NCBI GenBank assembly: GCA_016882265.1
Contig: VGVB01000001.1
Location: forward strand, 124,001 to 188,000
Length of the DNA stretch: 64,000 bases
Direction of reading: 5' to 3'
DNA from: Gammaproteobacteria bacterium
Lineage (GTDB): Bacteria; Pseudomonadota; Gammaproteobacteria; Steroidobacterales; Steroidobacteraceae
Shown: positions 8,309 through 17,428 of the stretch, in pieces
How the letters are laid out: every line of letters begins with the position of its first letter
How positions within the stretch are numbered: position 1 is the first letter of the stretch
Position numbers and translations under genes: made by a program
The notes under the pieces: generated by a model
Seen by the model: only the letters and a program-made list of their open reading frames with translations
Told to the model about the DNA's origin: nothing
The model's database searches: none

Positions 8309-9094
8309 TTATGGCAGGAACTCACCCCCGTTCGCGTCGAGCATCGCGCCGGTCACGGCGCTGGCGGCATCGGAGATCAGGAACATCGCCGCCCGGGCGA
8401 CCTCGTCGTCGCTGATGATGCGGCGCAGCGCGATGTTGGCTGCGATGCCGGCGACCACCTGTTCTTCCGGGACACCCGCCTGCGCCGCCGCCTGGCGCAC
8501 GTGTCCCTGCACCGGCTCGCCCCACATCCAGCCGGGCAGCAGCGTGTTGACGCGGATGCCCTGCGGGCCGAGTTCGGTCGCCAGGTAAGCGGCCAGCACC
8601 CGGAGTGCGCCCTTGGACACGGCGTACGCGGCGGCGCCGGACGGGCGGCGGATCGCCTGGGTGTTGATGAACAGCACCGCGCCACTCCGTTGCTGCTGCA
8701 TCGCCGGCAGCACTTCCTGGGTCAGCGTCAGACTGCCGAACACGTTGGTCTCGAATACCTCGCGCCAGCCCTGCAGGTCGTCGGTCGCAAGCGGCAGCAC
8801 GGGGCCATAGCAGAAGGCGCTGTTGATCAGTGCATCGATGCGGCCGAAGTGTTCGACCGCGGCGCCCGCGAGCCGGCGGCACTGGGCGCGGTCGGTGATG
8901 TCGGTCGGCACCTTCAGCACCGCGCAGTCCGGCCGGGCGGCCAGAATCCGCGCTTCGGCATCGTCGAGCCGGGCCGCCGTGCGGGCGGCGACGACCACGC
9001 CGCGTGCGCCCGCGCTCGCGGCGGCGATTGCCAGCTTGACGCCGAGGCCCGGCCCGATACCGGAAACGATGACAATCCGGTCTGCCAGCAGCAT
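8309..9094 (-). CDS. Short-chain dehydrogenase/reductase (SDR)
   Basis: This 261-residue classical SDR has a Gly-rich cofactor loop (SGIGPGLG, residues 11-18), DxxD-like DITD after strand 4, NSAF at 91-94 and the catalytic YAVSK at 157-161. The usual Ser of the triad falls in INTQAIRR, where Thr145 or Asn144 stands instead. The C-terminus closes with DANGGEFLP. It is the last gene of a four-gene minus-strand operon with the sulfotransferase fusion (14 bases upstream), a DUF1214 protein and an SMP-30 protein. It probably oxidises an alcohol or reduces a ketone in that pathway. Confidence 0.85.
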   Translation of the reverse strand: MLLADRIVIVSGIGPGLGVKLAIAAASAGARGVVVAARTAARLDDAEARILAARPDCAVLKVPTDITDRAQCRRLAGAAVEHFGRIDALINSAFCYGPVLPLATDDLQGWREVFETNVFGSLTLTQEVLPAMQQQRSGAVLFINTQAIRRPSGAAAYAVSKGALRVLAAYLATELGPQGIRVNTLLPGWMWGEPVQGHVRQAAAQAGVPEEQVVAGIAANIALRRIISDDEVARAAMFLISDAASAVTGAMLDANGGEFLP

Positions 9095-9107
9095 ATGCGA
9101 CTCCTGT

Positions 9108-10751
9108 TCAGGGTACCGGCGGACGGCCGGCGCGGCCGAGAAGGTGAGCGGTCAGATGCGGCGGCTGATCCATCCGGTCGTCGACTTCGCAGACGCTCTC
9201 GTAGCGACTCTCGCGGATCAGCCAGCGGCCGTCCTGCTTGACGTAGCGGTCGCGGTAGAACGCCGTGCCGCTGACGTGGTGCATGTCCCACAGGCGCCAG
9301 AAATGGCCGTGCAGGTACCAGGTGCCGGTGGCCTCGATCTCGCTGAGGAGATCGATCTCCGGATGGTGCCCGGTGTGCTGCGCGACCATCTGCGGGGTCA
9401 CCAGTCCGGCGACGACTTCGAGGTACTGCTCGCGGCCGCGCACGACGTTCTCGTAGCTGCCGCCGACGAAGTGCATGACCACGTCTTCGTGCAGCAGGGT
9501 ACGTAGTTCATCGAGATTGGCCGTGTCGACACAGCGGAAGTAGGCATGCTTCAGGCGGCGGATGGCCTCGCGGTCCTCGAGGCTGCGCAGCTCGCGCGGC
9601 AGGATATAGCGCGCGCGATACGCGGCGAAGTCGCGGCGGATCTGTTCTTCCGACAGACCGAAGCGTTCCATGCTGTAGCTGTGCGGCGGGCGCAGTTCGC
9701 GCCGGTTGTGTTCGAGGTGCACCTGCATCCGTTCTTCGACGTCCGCCGGCAGCGCGAGCCCGACGAAGGCATAGATGGCCCGGACCACCTGCAGCGGCCG
9801 GCTCACCGTGTCGGCGAACCAGATGTCGAGGAACGGCGCCGCCGGGTGCTGGTCGCGGTAGCGCAGGGTCTCACGCATGCCGCGGGCGTAGATCGCGGAA
9901 CGCTGCTGCCCGGCGCGCACCGGGTCCGCATCCTGCATGTACACCAGGCGCAGGTTGTGGATGAAGCTGCCGCTCGAGGGCACCGTTTCCAGCGGATCAC
10001 GATGCGTCTGGATGACTTGGGCGCCGGGGAAGACCTTGAACAGGACGTCGATCTGGCGCAGGTGATGCGGTGCCTTCAGTACCCAGCGCTGCGCGCGGCT
10101 GCCGCGGCGGCGCTTCTGCCACTGGATGAACTTCAGCATCCGCTGCAGGTGGCGGTAGGCCGGGACGTGATCGGTTTGCCACAGCCAGTCCGAATAGCTC
10201 GGCAGGTCGGCGTAGGCATCGAAGTAGCCGTGGAAGGAGTGCTCGATCAGCAGGCCTTCCTCGTCGGCCGCTTCCGCATCCCACGGATGGATTGCAAGCA
10301 GCGCCGGATTGGCCGCGATCATCGCCGCGACTTCCGCCCGCGCCAGCGCGATGCGCGGATCGGGCCCGGGCGCCAGCGGATCGGCGGGCGGCACCGGGTA
10401 GCGCGTCTCCCAGTACAGCATCGGGTACAGGCGCGGATCGCAACCGAGGATCCGCTGCAGCAGCGTCGTGCCGGTGCGCGGCAGGCCGACGATCACGATC
10501 GGGTCATCGAGCCGCTCGTCGAGGATCTCCGGGTAACGGCGGCAGTAGTCCTCCAGCCCGAGCCGGTTCTGCAGCCGCTCGACGATGCGGGCCTGCAGCC
10601 GTTCGCGACCCGCGTCGCTGAGGTCGCCCTCGGCTTCTAGCGCCCGGAGCAGCACGGCGAGCGCGGGCCGGAAGCTGTCGTCGCCGAAGTCCTGCAGGCC
10701 GCCGCTCCGGACGCTGGCTTCCGTCAGCAGGGCCTGCAGGTCGAACGCCAC
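9108..10751 (-). CDS. Sulfotransferase fused to a C-terminal SnoaL/NTF2-like domain
   Basis: This 547-residue protein has two domains. Residues ~75-380 are a PAPS-dependent sulfotransferase: the PAPS-binding loop IVIVGLPRTGTTLLQR has its core at 91-96, the second site is RWVLKAPHH, and VIQTHRDPLETVPS follows. Residues ~390-530 form a SnoaL/nuclear-transport-factor-2 cone (REAIRRLKHAYFRCVD at the start, YVKQDGRWLIRESRYESV at the end). This is the ring-hydroxylating-beta/ketosteroid-isomerase-like fold. SnoaL-like domains act as isomerases, cyclases or hydratases on hydrophobic ring compounds. The fusion suggests sequential action on one lipophilic, possibly polycyclic substrate. Both halves look intact. 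Confidence 0.8.
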   Translation of the reverse strand: MAFDLQALLTEASVRSGGLQDFGDDSFRPALAVLLRALEAEGDLSDAGRERLQARIVERLQNRLGLEDYCRRYPEILDERLDDPIVIVGLPRTGTTLLQRILGCDPRLYPMLYWETRYPVPPADPLAPGPDPRIALARAEVAAMIAANPALLAIHPWDAEAADEEGLLIEHSFHGYFDAYADLPSYSDWLWQTDHVPAYRHLQRMLKFIQWQKRRRGSRAQRWVLKAPHHLRQIDVLFKVFPGAQVIQTHRDPLETVPSSGSFIHNLRLVYMQDADPVRAGQQRSAIYARGMRETLRYRDQHPAAPFLDIWFADTVSRPLQVVRAIYAFVGLALPADVEERMQVHLEHNRRELRPPHSYSMERFGLSEEQIRRDFAAYRARYILPRELRSLEDREAIRRLKHAYFRCVDTANLDELRTLLHEDVVMHFVGGSYENVVRGREQYLEVVAGLVTPQMVAQHTGHHPEIDLLSEIEATGTWYLHGHFWRLWDMHHVSGTAFYRDRYVKQDGRWLIRESRYESVCEVDDRMDQPPHLTAHLLGRAGRPPVP

Positions 10752-10769
10752 GGCCGCGCGCTCTCCCGG

Positions 10770-11876
10770 TCAGCCGCGCAACTCGGCCAGCCGGACCACG
10801 CGCGTCGTCGGCTGCACGTGCTCGCGCGCGCCGATCCAGCGGAAGTTGATCATGCCGACCCGGTGGCCGGTCGTCTCCAGCCAGTTCGGCAGCCCCGGAT
10901 CGCGGTGCGCGACGATCATCGTGACTCCGCCGCGTGCATTGCAGCTTGCGCTGCGCTTGTTGAGGTGGATGCGGTGGTAGCGGTAATCGAGTGACTCCAT
11001 CCAGAAGTTGTTGACCTGGAAGTTCCAGAAGTCGCAGTCCGGGATGCGCTCGACGTCGACCACCAGCGCCTCGTCCTCGGCCAGGCTCCAGTAGCCGAGG
11101 TAGTAGTAGATGTTCGGGTCGCCGCCGGAGGCCTGCAGTTCGGCCTGGTCGGCGGCGATCAGTTCGTTGACCTTGCGGCGGCTGTTCAGCGCCCAGTCGG
11201 CAAAGATGCGCGCGGTGTTCTCGACGAAGTTGCCGGCGCGCTCGAGCATCGCCGGGAACTTCTCCGGGTCGAGTGGCTGCGGTTGCGCGCCGGCGCCGAT
11301 ACGCTCGATGCGGATGCGCGCCGGCCGCTGCGTGTTCCGGTCGAGGAAGGTCTCGCGGATCAGCAACTGGTTGGTGTCGGCGTCCATCGGCAGCCAGTTG
11401 CCCGGGTGCGGCCGCTGGCTCAGGATCAGCTTGAAGCTGCCGTCCGCGGCAAACTGCATCTGCGTTGCGTCGAGGAAGCCGCTGCCGCCCATGCGGCAGT
11501 CGCGATTGGCGTAGCCGCCCTTCTTGGTCGCGAAGTTCAGCACCACGGCCTCGCCGCGCTGGCCGCTGACGCGGTATTCGTGCCGGCCGTCAAGCCGTGC
11601 CGACAGGTACACATTGTCGGGATTGTCCGAACCGATCTTGCCGGTCTCGTGCGACGGATGCATGAAGGTCGGGAAGTCGGGGTCACCGTGTTCGACGTGC
11701 ATCTCGAGTGCGATCCGGATCAGCCGGGTCAGGTAGCGGAAACCCTCGGCGCGGTCGAAGTCGCTGGTCGGTGCGCCCGGCCGGAAGATCTGCTGGCCGG
11801 CGCGCTTCAGCGTGTCGCAGTACCGTTCCCAGATCTCGATGTCCGACAGCCGCTGTGCGCCTGGTTTCGTCATCAT
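10770..11876 (-). CDS. DUF1214-domain protein
   Basis: This 368-residue protein (MMTKPG...) has a C-terminal block with IYYYLGYWSLAEDEALVV, FWNFQVNNFWMESLDYRYH and GVTMIVAHRDPGLPNWLETTGH. That block is typical of DUF1214/DUF1254-type proteins, which are jelly-roll-like and of unknown activity. The first ATG (11876) overlaps the TGA of the upstream SMP-30 gene as ATGA; a second ATG follows immediately. No signal peptide is visible, unlike many DUF1254 proteins. It sits in the operon with an SDR and a sulfotransferase fusion, so an unidentified step on the same substrate is likely. Confidence 0.7.
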   Translation of the reverse strand: MMTKPGAQRLSDIEIWERYCDTLKRAGQQIFRPGAPTSDFDRAEGFRYLTRLIRIALEMHVEHGDPDFPTFMHPSHETGKIGSDNPDNVYLSARLDGRHEYRVSGQRGEAVVLNFATKKGGYANRDCRMGGSGFLDATQMQFAADGSFKLILSQRPHPGNWLPMDADTNQLLIRETFLDRNTQRPARIRIERIGAGAQPQPLDPEKFPAMLERAGNFVENTARIFADWALNSRRKVNELIAADQAELQASGGDPNIYYYLGYWSLAEDEALVVDVERIPDCDFWNFQVNNFWMESLDYRYHRIHLNKRSASCNARGGVTMIVAHRDPGLPNWLETTGHRVGMINFRWIGAREHVQPTTRVVRLAELRG

Positions 11877-12823
11877 GCATCCGTCCCGAGCGGTTGAAAG
11901 TGGAGTCGCAGACCCGGCCGCGGCCAGTCGATGGCGATGAGCTTGCCGGTCGTCATCAGCGTGACGTAGGCGGTCGTCAGGCCGCGCCCGCCGAAGCACA
12001 CGTTGGTCGGGGCGAGATCCGGCACGCGGATATGCTCGCAGGCGCCGCCGTCCGGCGGGAATACGGTCAGGCGGCCTTCGCCGCCGTTGGCCACGATGAT
12101 GTATCCCGCCGAGTCGACCGCGAGGCTGTCGAGGAACGACAGGCCGCCCGGTGCGCCGACGAAATATCCGCCGGGCGAACCGAAACCGAGCGTTTCGGAG
12201 AAGCGGATCCGGCCCGGCCCGCCGATCTCGAAACGGTAGAGCTGGCTGGTGTAGGTCTCGGCGACGTACAGCCAGCGGCCGTCCGGCGACAGGCCGATGC
12301 CATTCGGCCCGTAGAAGGAACCGCGCAGCTCGCGGATCGAACTGCCGTCCGCCTGCGCATAGAAGATGCTGCCGAGGTCGATGTCGCGGTGGCGGATCCG
12401 GCCGAAGTCGGTGAACCAGAAGCCGCCGGCGGCATCGAAGACGAGGTCGTTGGGTCCGCGCAGCGGCAGGTCGCCGGCGCGCTCGTACAGCCTCTCGACG
12501 CGGCCGCTCGCGAGGTCGCAGCGCTGGATGTAACCATGCGGCCCCGGGCCGCCCGGTTCGTCCTGCGCGATGGGCACCAGCACTTCGCCGAAGCGCTGCC
12601 ACTTCGAGGGGCCGCGGTTGCAGACGTAGCACTGGCCATCCGGCCCGATTGCGGCGCCATTCGGCGTGTCGCCGGTCTCGACCGCGACCACCTTGCGGCC
12701 GTCCGGCAGCACGCGCGTCAGGCACCCGGCGGCCATCTCGCAGACCAGCACGCTGCCGTCCGCCAGCGCAACCGGCCCTTCCGGGCCGGCCAGGCCCTCG
12801 GCGATCACCCGGATGCCTGTCAT
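11873..12823 (-). CDS. SMP-30/gluconolactonase/LRE-like beta-propeller protein
   Basis: This 316-residue protein has the repeated blades of a six-bladed SMP-30 propeller: EGPVALADGSVLVCEM, PNGAAIGPDGQCYVCNRG, GPNDLVFDAAGGFWFTDFG and GPNGIGLSPDGRWLYVAET. The family hydrolyses lactones using a divalent metal; the Glu of AEGLAGPEGP and the Asn and Asp of PNGIGLSPDG are the expected metal ligands. The ATG at 12823 (MTGIRVIAEGL) starts exactly at the domain. A longer frame upstream lacks domain sequence. It is the first gene of a four-gene minus-strand operon. Confidence 0.8.
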   Translation of the reverse strand: MTGIRVIAEGLAGPEGPVALADGSVLVCEMAAGCLTRVLPDGRKVVAVETGDTPNGAAIGPDGQCYVCNRGPSKWQRFGEVLVPIAQDEPGGPGPHGYIQRCDLASGRVERLYERAGDLPLRGPNDLVFDAAGGFWFTDFGRIRHRDIDLGSIFYAQADGSSIRELRGSFYGPNGIGLSPDGRWLYVAETYTSQLYRFEIGGPGRIRFSETLGFGSPGGYFVGAPGGLSFLDSLAVDSAGYIIVANGGEGRLTVFPPDGGACEHIRVPDLAPTNVCFGGRGLTTAYVTLMTTGKLIAIDWPRPGLRLHFQPLGTDA

Positions 12824-13236
12824 CCCCGATGCCCTCCCGTCCGGACTGCGCCAATGGCCCCAGCGTGATCGTAGGCCGCGGGCCGCAGCGATGCCAGCGA
12901 AAATGGCAAGCCGCTTGACGAGTTCGGGCGGCGCCGCCGCTGGTTGCAGTGGTCTCAGGCGGTCCCGGCGCCGCTCAGCGCTGTTGGCCTCCGCATCGCC
13001 TGACAGGCTTCTGGCCATAGCCGCTCCGGGCGAGCCTGGACTTCTTTCTGGAGCTGAGATCCTTCGGCAGGCCGCTGACCGACCCGATCAGGTCAGCGAT
13101 GGCCAGCAGGGTCACCGGCATGGCAGTCGGCGGGCTGGTGGCCTGCAACGATCTCATTGCGCGGATGTGGGGCCGGCGTCGTAACATGCCTGGCATTCTG
13201 CCAGTACCGGCGGAGTTATGGGGGTCGGTTCCAGCC
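12824..13236. other. Divergent intergenic region (413 bases)
   Basis: The stretch separates the minus-strand SMP-30 operon from the plus-strand SDR, so it must hold promoters for both. I see no credible gene. A perfect 6-base inverted repeat, CTGGCA-TTC-TGCCAG at 13190-13204, lies 33 bases before the SDR start and could be an operator. No strong sigma70 boxes stand out. Confidence 0.4.
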
Positions 13237-14013
13237 ATGCCCACCGAGCGTCGTGACTTTCCGGACGGTATCGCCCTCGTGGTCGGCGGCAGCGGCGGCA
13301 TCGGTGCGGCGATCTGCCGGCGCCTCGCCGAGGCCGGCACCGATGTCGCGCTGACCTGGCGCGGCAATCGCGCGCGCGCGGAAACCGTTGCGGCGGAAGT
13401 GCGCGCCACCGGGCGGCAGGCCGAGATCCACCAGCTCGCGCTCGACGATGCGGCCCGGCTCGCCGCGGTACCGGCGGAGATCGCGGCGCGGCGCCGGTTG
13501 CACACGGTCGTCATCGCCGCCGGTTCCGACATCGGCCAGCCGAAGATCCGCGATCTGGCCGCTGCCGACTGGCGACGCGTCTTCGAGGCGGACGTGCATG
13601 GCTGCCTCGCGCTCGTGCAGGCGACGCTGCCGCACCTGAAGGCCGGCGGCGGCGGTTCCTACGTGCACGTCAGCTCCTGCGGGCTGACGCGCTGGCCCGA
13701 GGGCGACGTACTGTCGGTCGCGCCGAAGGCGGCGATCGAATCGCTGCTGCAGGGCATCGCGCGCGAGGAGGGGCGCTTTGGCATCCGCGCCAACAGCGTC
13801 GCACTCGGCGTGATCGAGGCCGGCATGTTCCAGCGCCTGTCGGCGCAGGGCGCCTTCCCCGAGAAGTGGGTCAAGGCGACGCTGCACAACCTGTGCCTGA
13901 AGCGTTTCGGCAGTGCCAGCGAGGTCGCCGACGCGGTCGTGTTCCTGGCTTCAGCGCGTGCCGGCTACACCACCGGGCAATTGCTGTACGTGGACGGCGG
14001 CTATCACGTCTGA
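13237..14013 (+). CDS. SDR-family protein lacking the catalytic tyrosine
   Basis: This 258-residue classical SDR-fold protein has the cofactor loop GGSGGIG (residues 17-23), AAG at 94-96 and a closing LLYVDGGYHV. The catalytic YxxxK segment reads SVAPK at 160-164, so Ser160 replaces the essential Tyr while Lys164 and the triad Ser (VSS, 146-147) remain. This predicts loss of normal dehydrogenase chemistry or a changed role. The ATG at 13237 is preferred because the upstream extension has no SDR sequence. The gene is convergent with the SnoaL-like gene at 14032. Confidence 0.8.
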   Translation: MPTERRDFPDGIALVVGGSGGIGAAICRRLAEAGTDVALTWRGNRARAETVAAEVRATGRQAEIHQLALDDAARLAAVPAEIAARRRLHTVVIAAGSDIGQPKIRDLAAADWRRVFEADVHGCLALVQATLPHLKAGGGGSYVHVSSCGLTRWPEGDVLSVAPKAAIESLLQGIAREEGRFGIRANSVALGVIEAGMFQRLSAQGAFPEKWVKATLHNLCLKRFGSASEVADAVVFLASARAGYTTGQLLYVDGGYHV

Positions 14014-14031
14014 GCGCCGGCCGCGCCGTTC

Positions 14032-14445
14032 CTACAGCTCCTCGAGCTCGTCCCACAGCGGTCCGGCGAAGAAGCGCAGCAGTGCATCGCTTGCATACAG
14101 GCGTTCGCCGGTCATGCCGTCGGCGTCGAAGGTCAGGATGGCGAGGATGCGGTGCTCGCGGCGCCCGCCCACGGGTTCGCGCAGCCACAGCGTCACTTCC
14201 TGGATCACACCGGGTCCGCCGGCCCACTCACCGAGCAGGGCGTAATTCTCGATGCAGGGCTGCACCTGCGCGAAGAATTGGCTGTAGAAACGCCGCGCGC
14301 ACGCCATGCCGCGAAAGCGCCGCGCGGCCGGGTAGAAGGTGTACTCGGGTTCCGCGACCAGCGTGGCGAGCGTCGCCTCGAGATTGCCTTCGGCCTCGGC
14401 CTGCACGTGCCGGTGCGCGATTTCGAGCATGCGACTGGCATCCAT
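14032..14445 (-). CDS. SnoaL/NTF2-like domain protein
   Basis: This 137-residue single-domain protein starts with the long helix MLEIAHRHVQAEAEGNLEATLATL. A curved sheet follows (YTFYPAARRFRGMACARRFYSQFF) and the chain ends in a hydrophobic strand. This is the standard nuclear-transport-factor-2/SnoaL architecture for small enzymes acting on hydrophobic rings. It lies 11 bases downstream of the large flavoenzyme gene on the same strand, so the pair is probably co-expressed. It is a separate relative of the SnoaL domain fused to the sulfotransferase at 9108. Confidence 0.7.
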   Translation of the reverse strand: MDASRMLEIAHRHVQAEAEGNLEATLATLVAEPEYTFYPAARRFRGMACARRFYSQFFAQVQPCIENYALLGEWAGGPGVIQEVTLWLREPVGGRREHRILAILTFDADGMTGERLYASDALLRFFAGPLWDELEEL

Positions 14446-14456
14446 GGCGATCCTCC

Positions 14457-16598
14457 TCAGGGTGCGGCGCCGCCGAGTGCGGCCGCGACTTCCGCCGCAC
14501 CGCGCATGGCGCCCTCGATGTAACCGACGCCCTGGCAGTCGCCGAGCGGATAAACAATGAAGCCGGCGGCGCGCAGCTCGTCAGCGAGCGTGAGGTCGCC
14601 GCTCGCGCCCTGCGCGACGATCACGTGATCGGCGGCAAGCGACTGCGGCCGGCCCGCCGGATCCACGAAGCGCACCTGCCCCGGCTCGAGCGCAATGCCG
14701 GTGGCGCCCGCATGCAGCGCGACCCCGCGTTCCTGCAGCTCCTCGAGCAGGCGCATGCGCCGCACCAGCGTCAGACCGGCACCGAGGCGGGGCGCCGCAT
14801 CGATGACGGCGACGCTGCGCCCGCGCTCGCTGAGGAACTCCGCCAGCTCGAGTCCGACCAGTTCGCCGCCGATGATCGCGACGCGCCGGCCAAGCGGCAT
14901 CCAGGTATGGGTCGCGCGGCGCAGGAAGTCGAGGCTGGTGGTCAGGCCGGTGATCGCGCCGAGTCGCGTTGCCAGCCGCGTGACCAGGCCCGTCTTGCGC
15001 ACGAGCGAGGGCGACTCCTCGCCCAGCACGAGCTGGCGCAGGTCGTCGCCGCTCAGGACCTGCGGCAGGTCGCGGCCCGGCAGGTCGGGCAGGGTACGGC
15101 GTGCGCCGGTGGCCACGACCACTGCATCCGGCGCAAGCGTGCGCAGCAGAGCGGGCGTCACCGTGGTGTTGAGCCGTACCTCGACGCCGGCAGCCTCGAT
15201 CTGGCGGATGAGCCAGTCGAGGAGGCGCTCGTTGGCGGCATAGGCGAGCGCCGCCAGGCGCAGCGTGCCGCCGAGCCGCGCGCTGCGCTCGATCAGCACG
15301 ACACTGTGCCCCGCGGTGGCCAGTCGCCGCGCCGCCTCCATGCCGCCCGGGCCGCCGCCGACGACGGCGACACGCCGGCGCTGCGTCGCCATTGGCGCGG
15401 CCGGGCGCAGCGATTCGAATCCCGTTTCCGGATTCACCGCGCAGCGCACGCTGTCCTGCACGTAAATCGCGCTGATGCAGGTGTAACAGTAGATGCACGG
15501 CCGCACATCGGCCGCGCGTCCGGCGGCAAGCTTGCGCGGCAACTGCGGGTCGGCGAGCAGCTTGCGGCCCATCGCGACGAAGTCGATCGAACCGCGGGCG
15601 ATATGCGCTTCGGCCACCTCCGGTTCGATGCGCCCGGAGGCGATCACCGGCACGCCGACGGCCGCCCGGATCGCCGCCGCCGCGGGCAGATTGGCGCCGG
15701 GCTCGTGCGGCGTGTGCGAGGCGGAGTGCAGCTTGCCCTGGTCGGTATCGTGGTAGGCGGTGACCGTGATGGCGTCCGCGCCGGCCTCCTGCGCGAGGCG
15801 CGCGGCGCGGCAGGCGTCGGCGACCGTGATGCCGCCGATCCGGCCGATTTCGCGCGCATCGAGCTTGCACCACATCGCGAGATCGCGGCCGACCTCCGCC
15901 CGTACCGCGCGCAGCACTTCGAGCAGGAAGCGCAGCCGGTTCTCCAGCGGGCCGCCGTATTCGTCGGTGCGCCGGTTCGAGTGCGCCGAGATGAAGGAGG
16001 AGAGCAGGTAGCCGTGGCCGCCGTGGATCTCGACGCCGTCGGCGCCGGCCTCGCGGGCGCGCCGCGCCGCGGCCACGAACTGCGCGACGACCGTGCGGAT
16101 GTCCTCGACCGTCATCACGCGGAATTCGACATTGCGGATCTGCGGCGCCGGCGACTGCGCGATCTCCTCCGCCAGCCACATCGCGCTGATGTCCCGCCGC
16201 GGCGGCTCCGGCAGCGAGGGCACCCACAGCGGCCGGCCGGCCTTCATGTCCTCGGGCGCGACCAGGCCCCCGTGATGCAACTGCAGCGACAGTTTCGCGC
16301 CGTGGCGATGCACGGCGGCGGCGAGCGCGGCGAGGCCGGCGATATGGCGATCGTCGGAAACCGCGACCTGCCGGGGCTGGTTCGCGCCTGCGGGCCAGGC
16401 GACGCCGGTGACACCGGTGTTGATCAGGCCGGCGCCGCCGCGGGCCTGTTCCTCGTGAAAGGCGCGGATGCGCTCGCCGCAACTGCCGTCCGGTTCCGCG
16501 AGGTTGACGCCCATCGCGGTCACGACGATGCGATTGCGCAGCTCCAGCGGCCCGATCCGGCCCGGTGACAGCAGGTGTGCGAATGCGTCAGCCGGCAT
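14457..16598 (-). CDS. FMN/4Fe-4S/FAD oxidoreductase of the 2,4-dienoyl-CoA reductase (Old Yellow Enzyme) type
   Basis: This 713-residue enzyme has an Old-Yellow-Enzyme TIM barrel (residues ~8-350) with the proton-donor region EIHGGHGYLLSSFISAHSNR (H192, H195) and RTDEYGG. A 4Fe-4S cluster follows, with C368, C371, C374 and C386. FAD- and NAD(P)-binding Rossmann domains come next (VVGGGPGGMEAARR from 412; a second dinucleotide loop in AIIGGELVGLE). This matches dienoyl-CoA reductase, trimethylamine dehydrogenase and bile-acid/steroid ene-reductase relatives, which reduce conjugated C=C bonds. The ATG at 16598 begins the conserved N-terminus. It is probably in an operon with the SnoaL-like gene downstream. 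Confidence 0.85.
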   Translation of the reverse strand: MPADAFAHLLSPGRIGPLELRNRIVVTAMGVNLAEPDGSCGERIRAFHEEQARGGAGLINTGVTGVAWPAGANQPRQVAVSDDRHIAGLAALAAAVHRHGAKLSLQLHHGGLVAPEDMKAGRPLWVPSLPEPPRRDISAMWLAEEIAQSPAPQIRNVEFRVMTVEDIRTVVAQFVAAARRAREAGADGVEIHGGHGYLLSSFISAHSNRRTDEYGGPLENRLRFLLEVLRAVRAEVGRDLAMWCKLDAREIGRIGGITVADACRAARLAQEAGADAITVTAYHDTDQGKLHSASHTPHEPGANLPAAAAIRAAVGVPVIASGRIEPEVAEAHIARGSIDFVAMGRKLLADPQLPRKLAAGRAADVRPCIYCYTCISAIYVQDSVRCAVNPETGFESLRPAAPMATQRRRVAVVGGGPGGMEAARRLATAGHSVVLIERSARLGGTLRLAALAYAANERLLDWLIRQIEAAGVEVRLNTTVTPALLRTLAPDAVVVATGARRTLPDLPGRDLPQVLSGDDLRQLVLGEESPSLVRKTGLVTRLATRLGAITGLTTSLDFLRRATHTWMPLGRRVAIIGGELVGLELAEFLSERGRSVAVIDAAPRLGAGLTLVRRMRLLEELQERGVALHAGATGIALEPGQVRFVDPAGRPQSLAADHVIVAQGASGDLTLADELRAAGFIVYPLGDCQGVGYIEGAMRGAAEVAAALGGAAP

Positions 16599-16690
16599 GG
16601 TCGGCTCCAGTCTGTGGTTGAGAGTCCGGTGTCACCCGGATCCATCAGAACAGTTTGCGAACATGCCGGCAACGGCGCGTGCCGGAGTGG

Positions 16691-17425
16691 TCAACCGCGC
16701 CCGAACGGCCACGGGTTACCGGTCAACGACTGGAACCAGGCATGGAACAGCGCCGGGGTCGTCGCTTCGACCAGCCCGATGCCGAGCATCGCCACCGCCC
16801 AGGCGAGCAGGATCAGCCCGCCGAGCCGCGCCGGCAGGTGCTGCAGCCCGATCGCCAGCCGGTCGCCGGCCGACCGGGCCGGCCGGCCGAAGCCGATCAG
16901 AAAGCCGAGGCCCCAGGCGAACAGTGCCGCGCCGCCCGGCAGCAGCGCGTAGTGCGGCCGTGCCAGCACTGCCATGCGCATCCGATCCGGGCTGACGCCG
17001 ACGAGGAACAGCAGCGCCGCGAGCGCGAGCATTGCGCCGGCGATCGCGTAAGCGAGTCCGTAGGGAACCGCGGCGAAACCCTCGTAGATGAAATAGCGGT
17101 AGCGGTACTGGCGCCGCCCGAGCGGCCCGGTCTGACGCATGAAGAACAGCCGGCGCTCGCGGGCGGCGAGCAGCCCGAGCGTGACGCCGGTCAGGCCGAG
17201 CCCGAGCGCGCCGAGCGCGGCGAGCCACGGCCAGCCGAGGCTGACGCCGAGCGAGATCGCGACGAAGGCCAGCGCCGGTGCGACGAAGCACAGCGCCATC
17301 ACCCGCCACTGCGCGAGCCGGTACTCGCGCGCGCTGGCCGGGATCCGCCCGCCGGTGAATGGCAGCGGCGGATCGGCGATGCCCGGCGTCGCCGTGCCGA
17401 CCGCCTCGGGTTCAATGTTGCTCAT
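16691..17425 (-). CDS. Integral membrane protein, unknown function
   Basis: This 244-residue protein has a Pro-rich cytoplasmic start. Five or six hydrophobic segments follow (for example VMALCFVAPALAFVAISLGV, WPWLAALGALGLGLTGVTLG, GLAYAIAGAMLALAALLFLV and a final LGGLILLAWAVAMLGIGLVE). Basic loops (RRLFFMRQTGPLGRRQYRYRY) lie between. No family is recognised. The start at 17425 lies 4 bases from a 30-base inverted repeat. It is on the same strand as, and 92 bases upstream of, the Old-Yellow-Enzyme-like gene, so they may share transcription. Confidence 0.6.
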   Translation of the reverse strand: MSNIEPEAVGTATPGIADPPLPFTGGRIPASAREYRLAQWRVMALCFVAPALAFVAISLGVSLGWPWLAALGALGLGLTGVTLGLLAARERRLFFMRQTGPLGRRQYRYRYFIYEGFAAVPYGLAYAIAGAMLALAALLFLVGVSPDRMRMAVLARPHYALLPGGAALFAWGLGFLIGFGRPARSAGDRLAIGLQHLPARLGGLILLAWAVAMLGIGLVEATTPALFHAWFQSLTGNPWPFGRG

Positions 17426-17428
17426 GCG

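Noticed and set aside
11877..12854. N-terminal extension of the DUF1214 gene through the SMP-30 region
   Set aside because: The extension is Arg-rich nonsense in a different frame over a clear SMP-30 gene, and the ATGA junction at 11873-11876 gives a natural start.
12975..13236. Possible small minus-strand gene upstream of the Tyr-less SDR
   Set aside because: It is Ser/Arg-rich, has no domain, and most of the frame is antisense to the SDR start.
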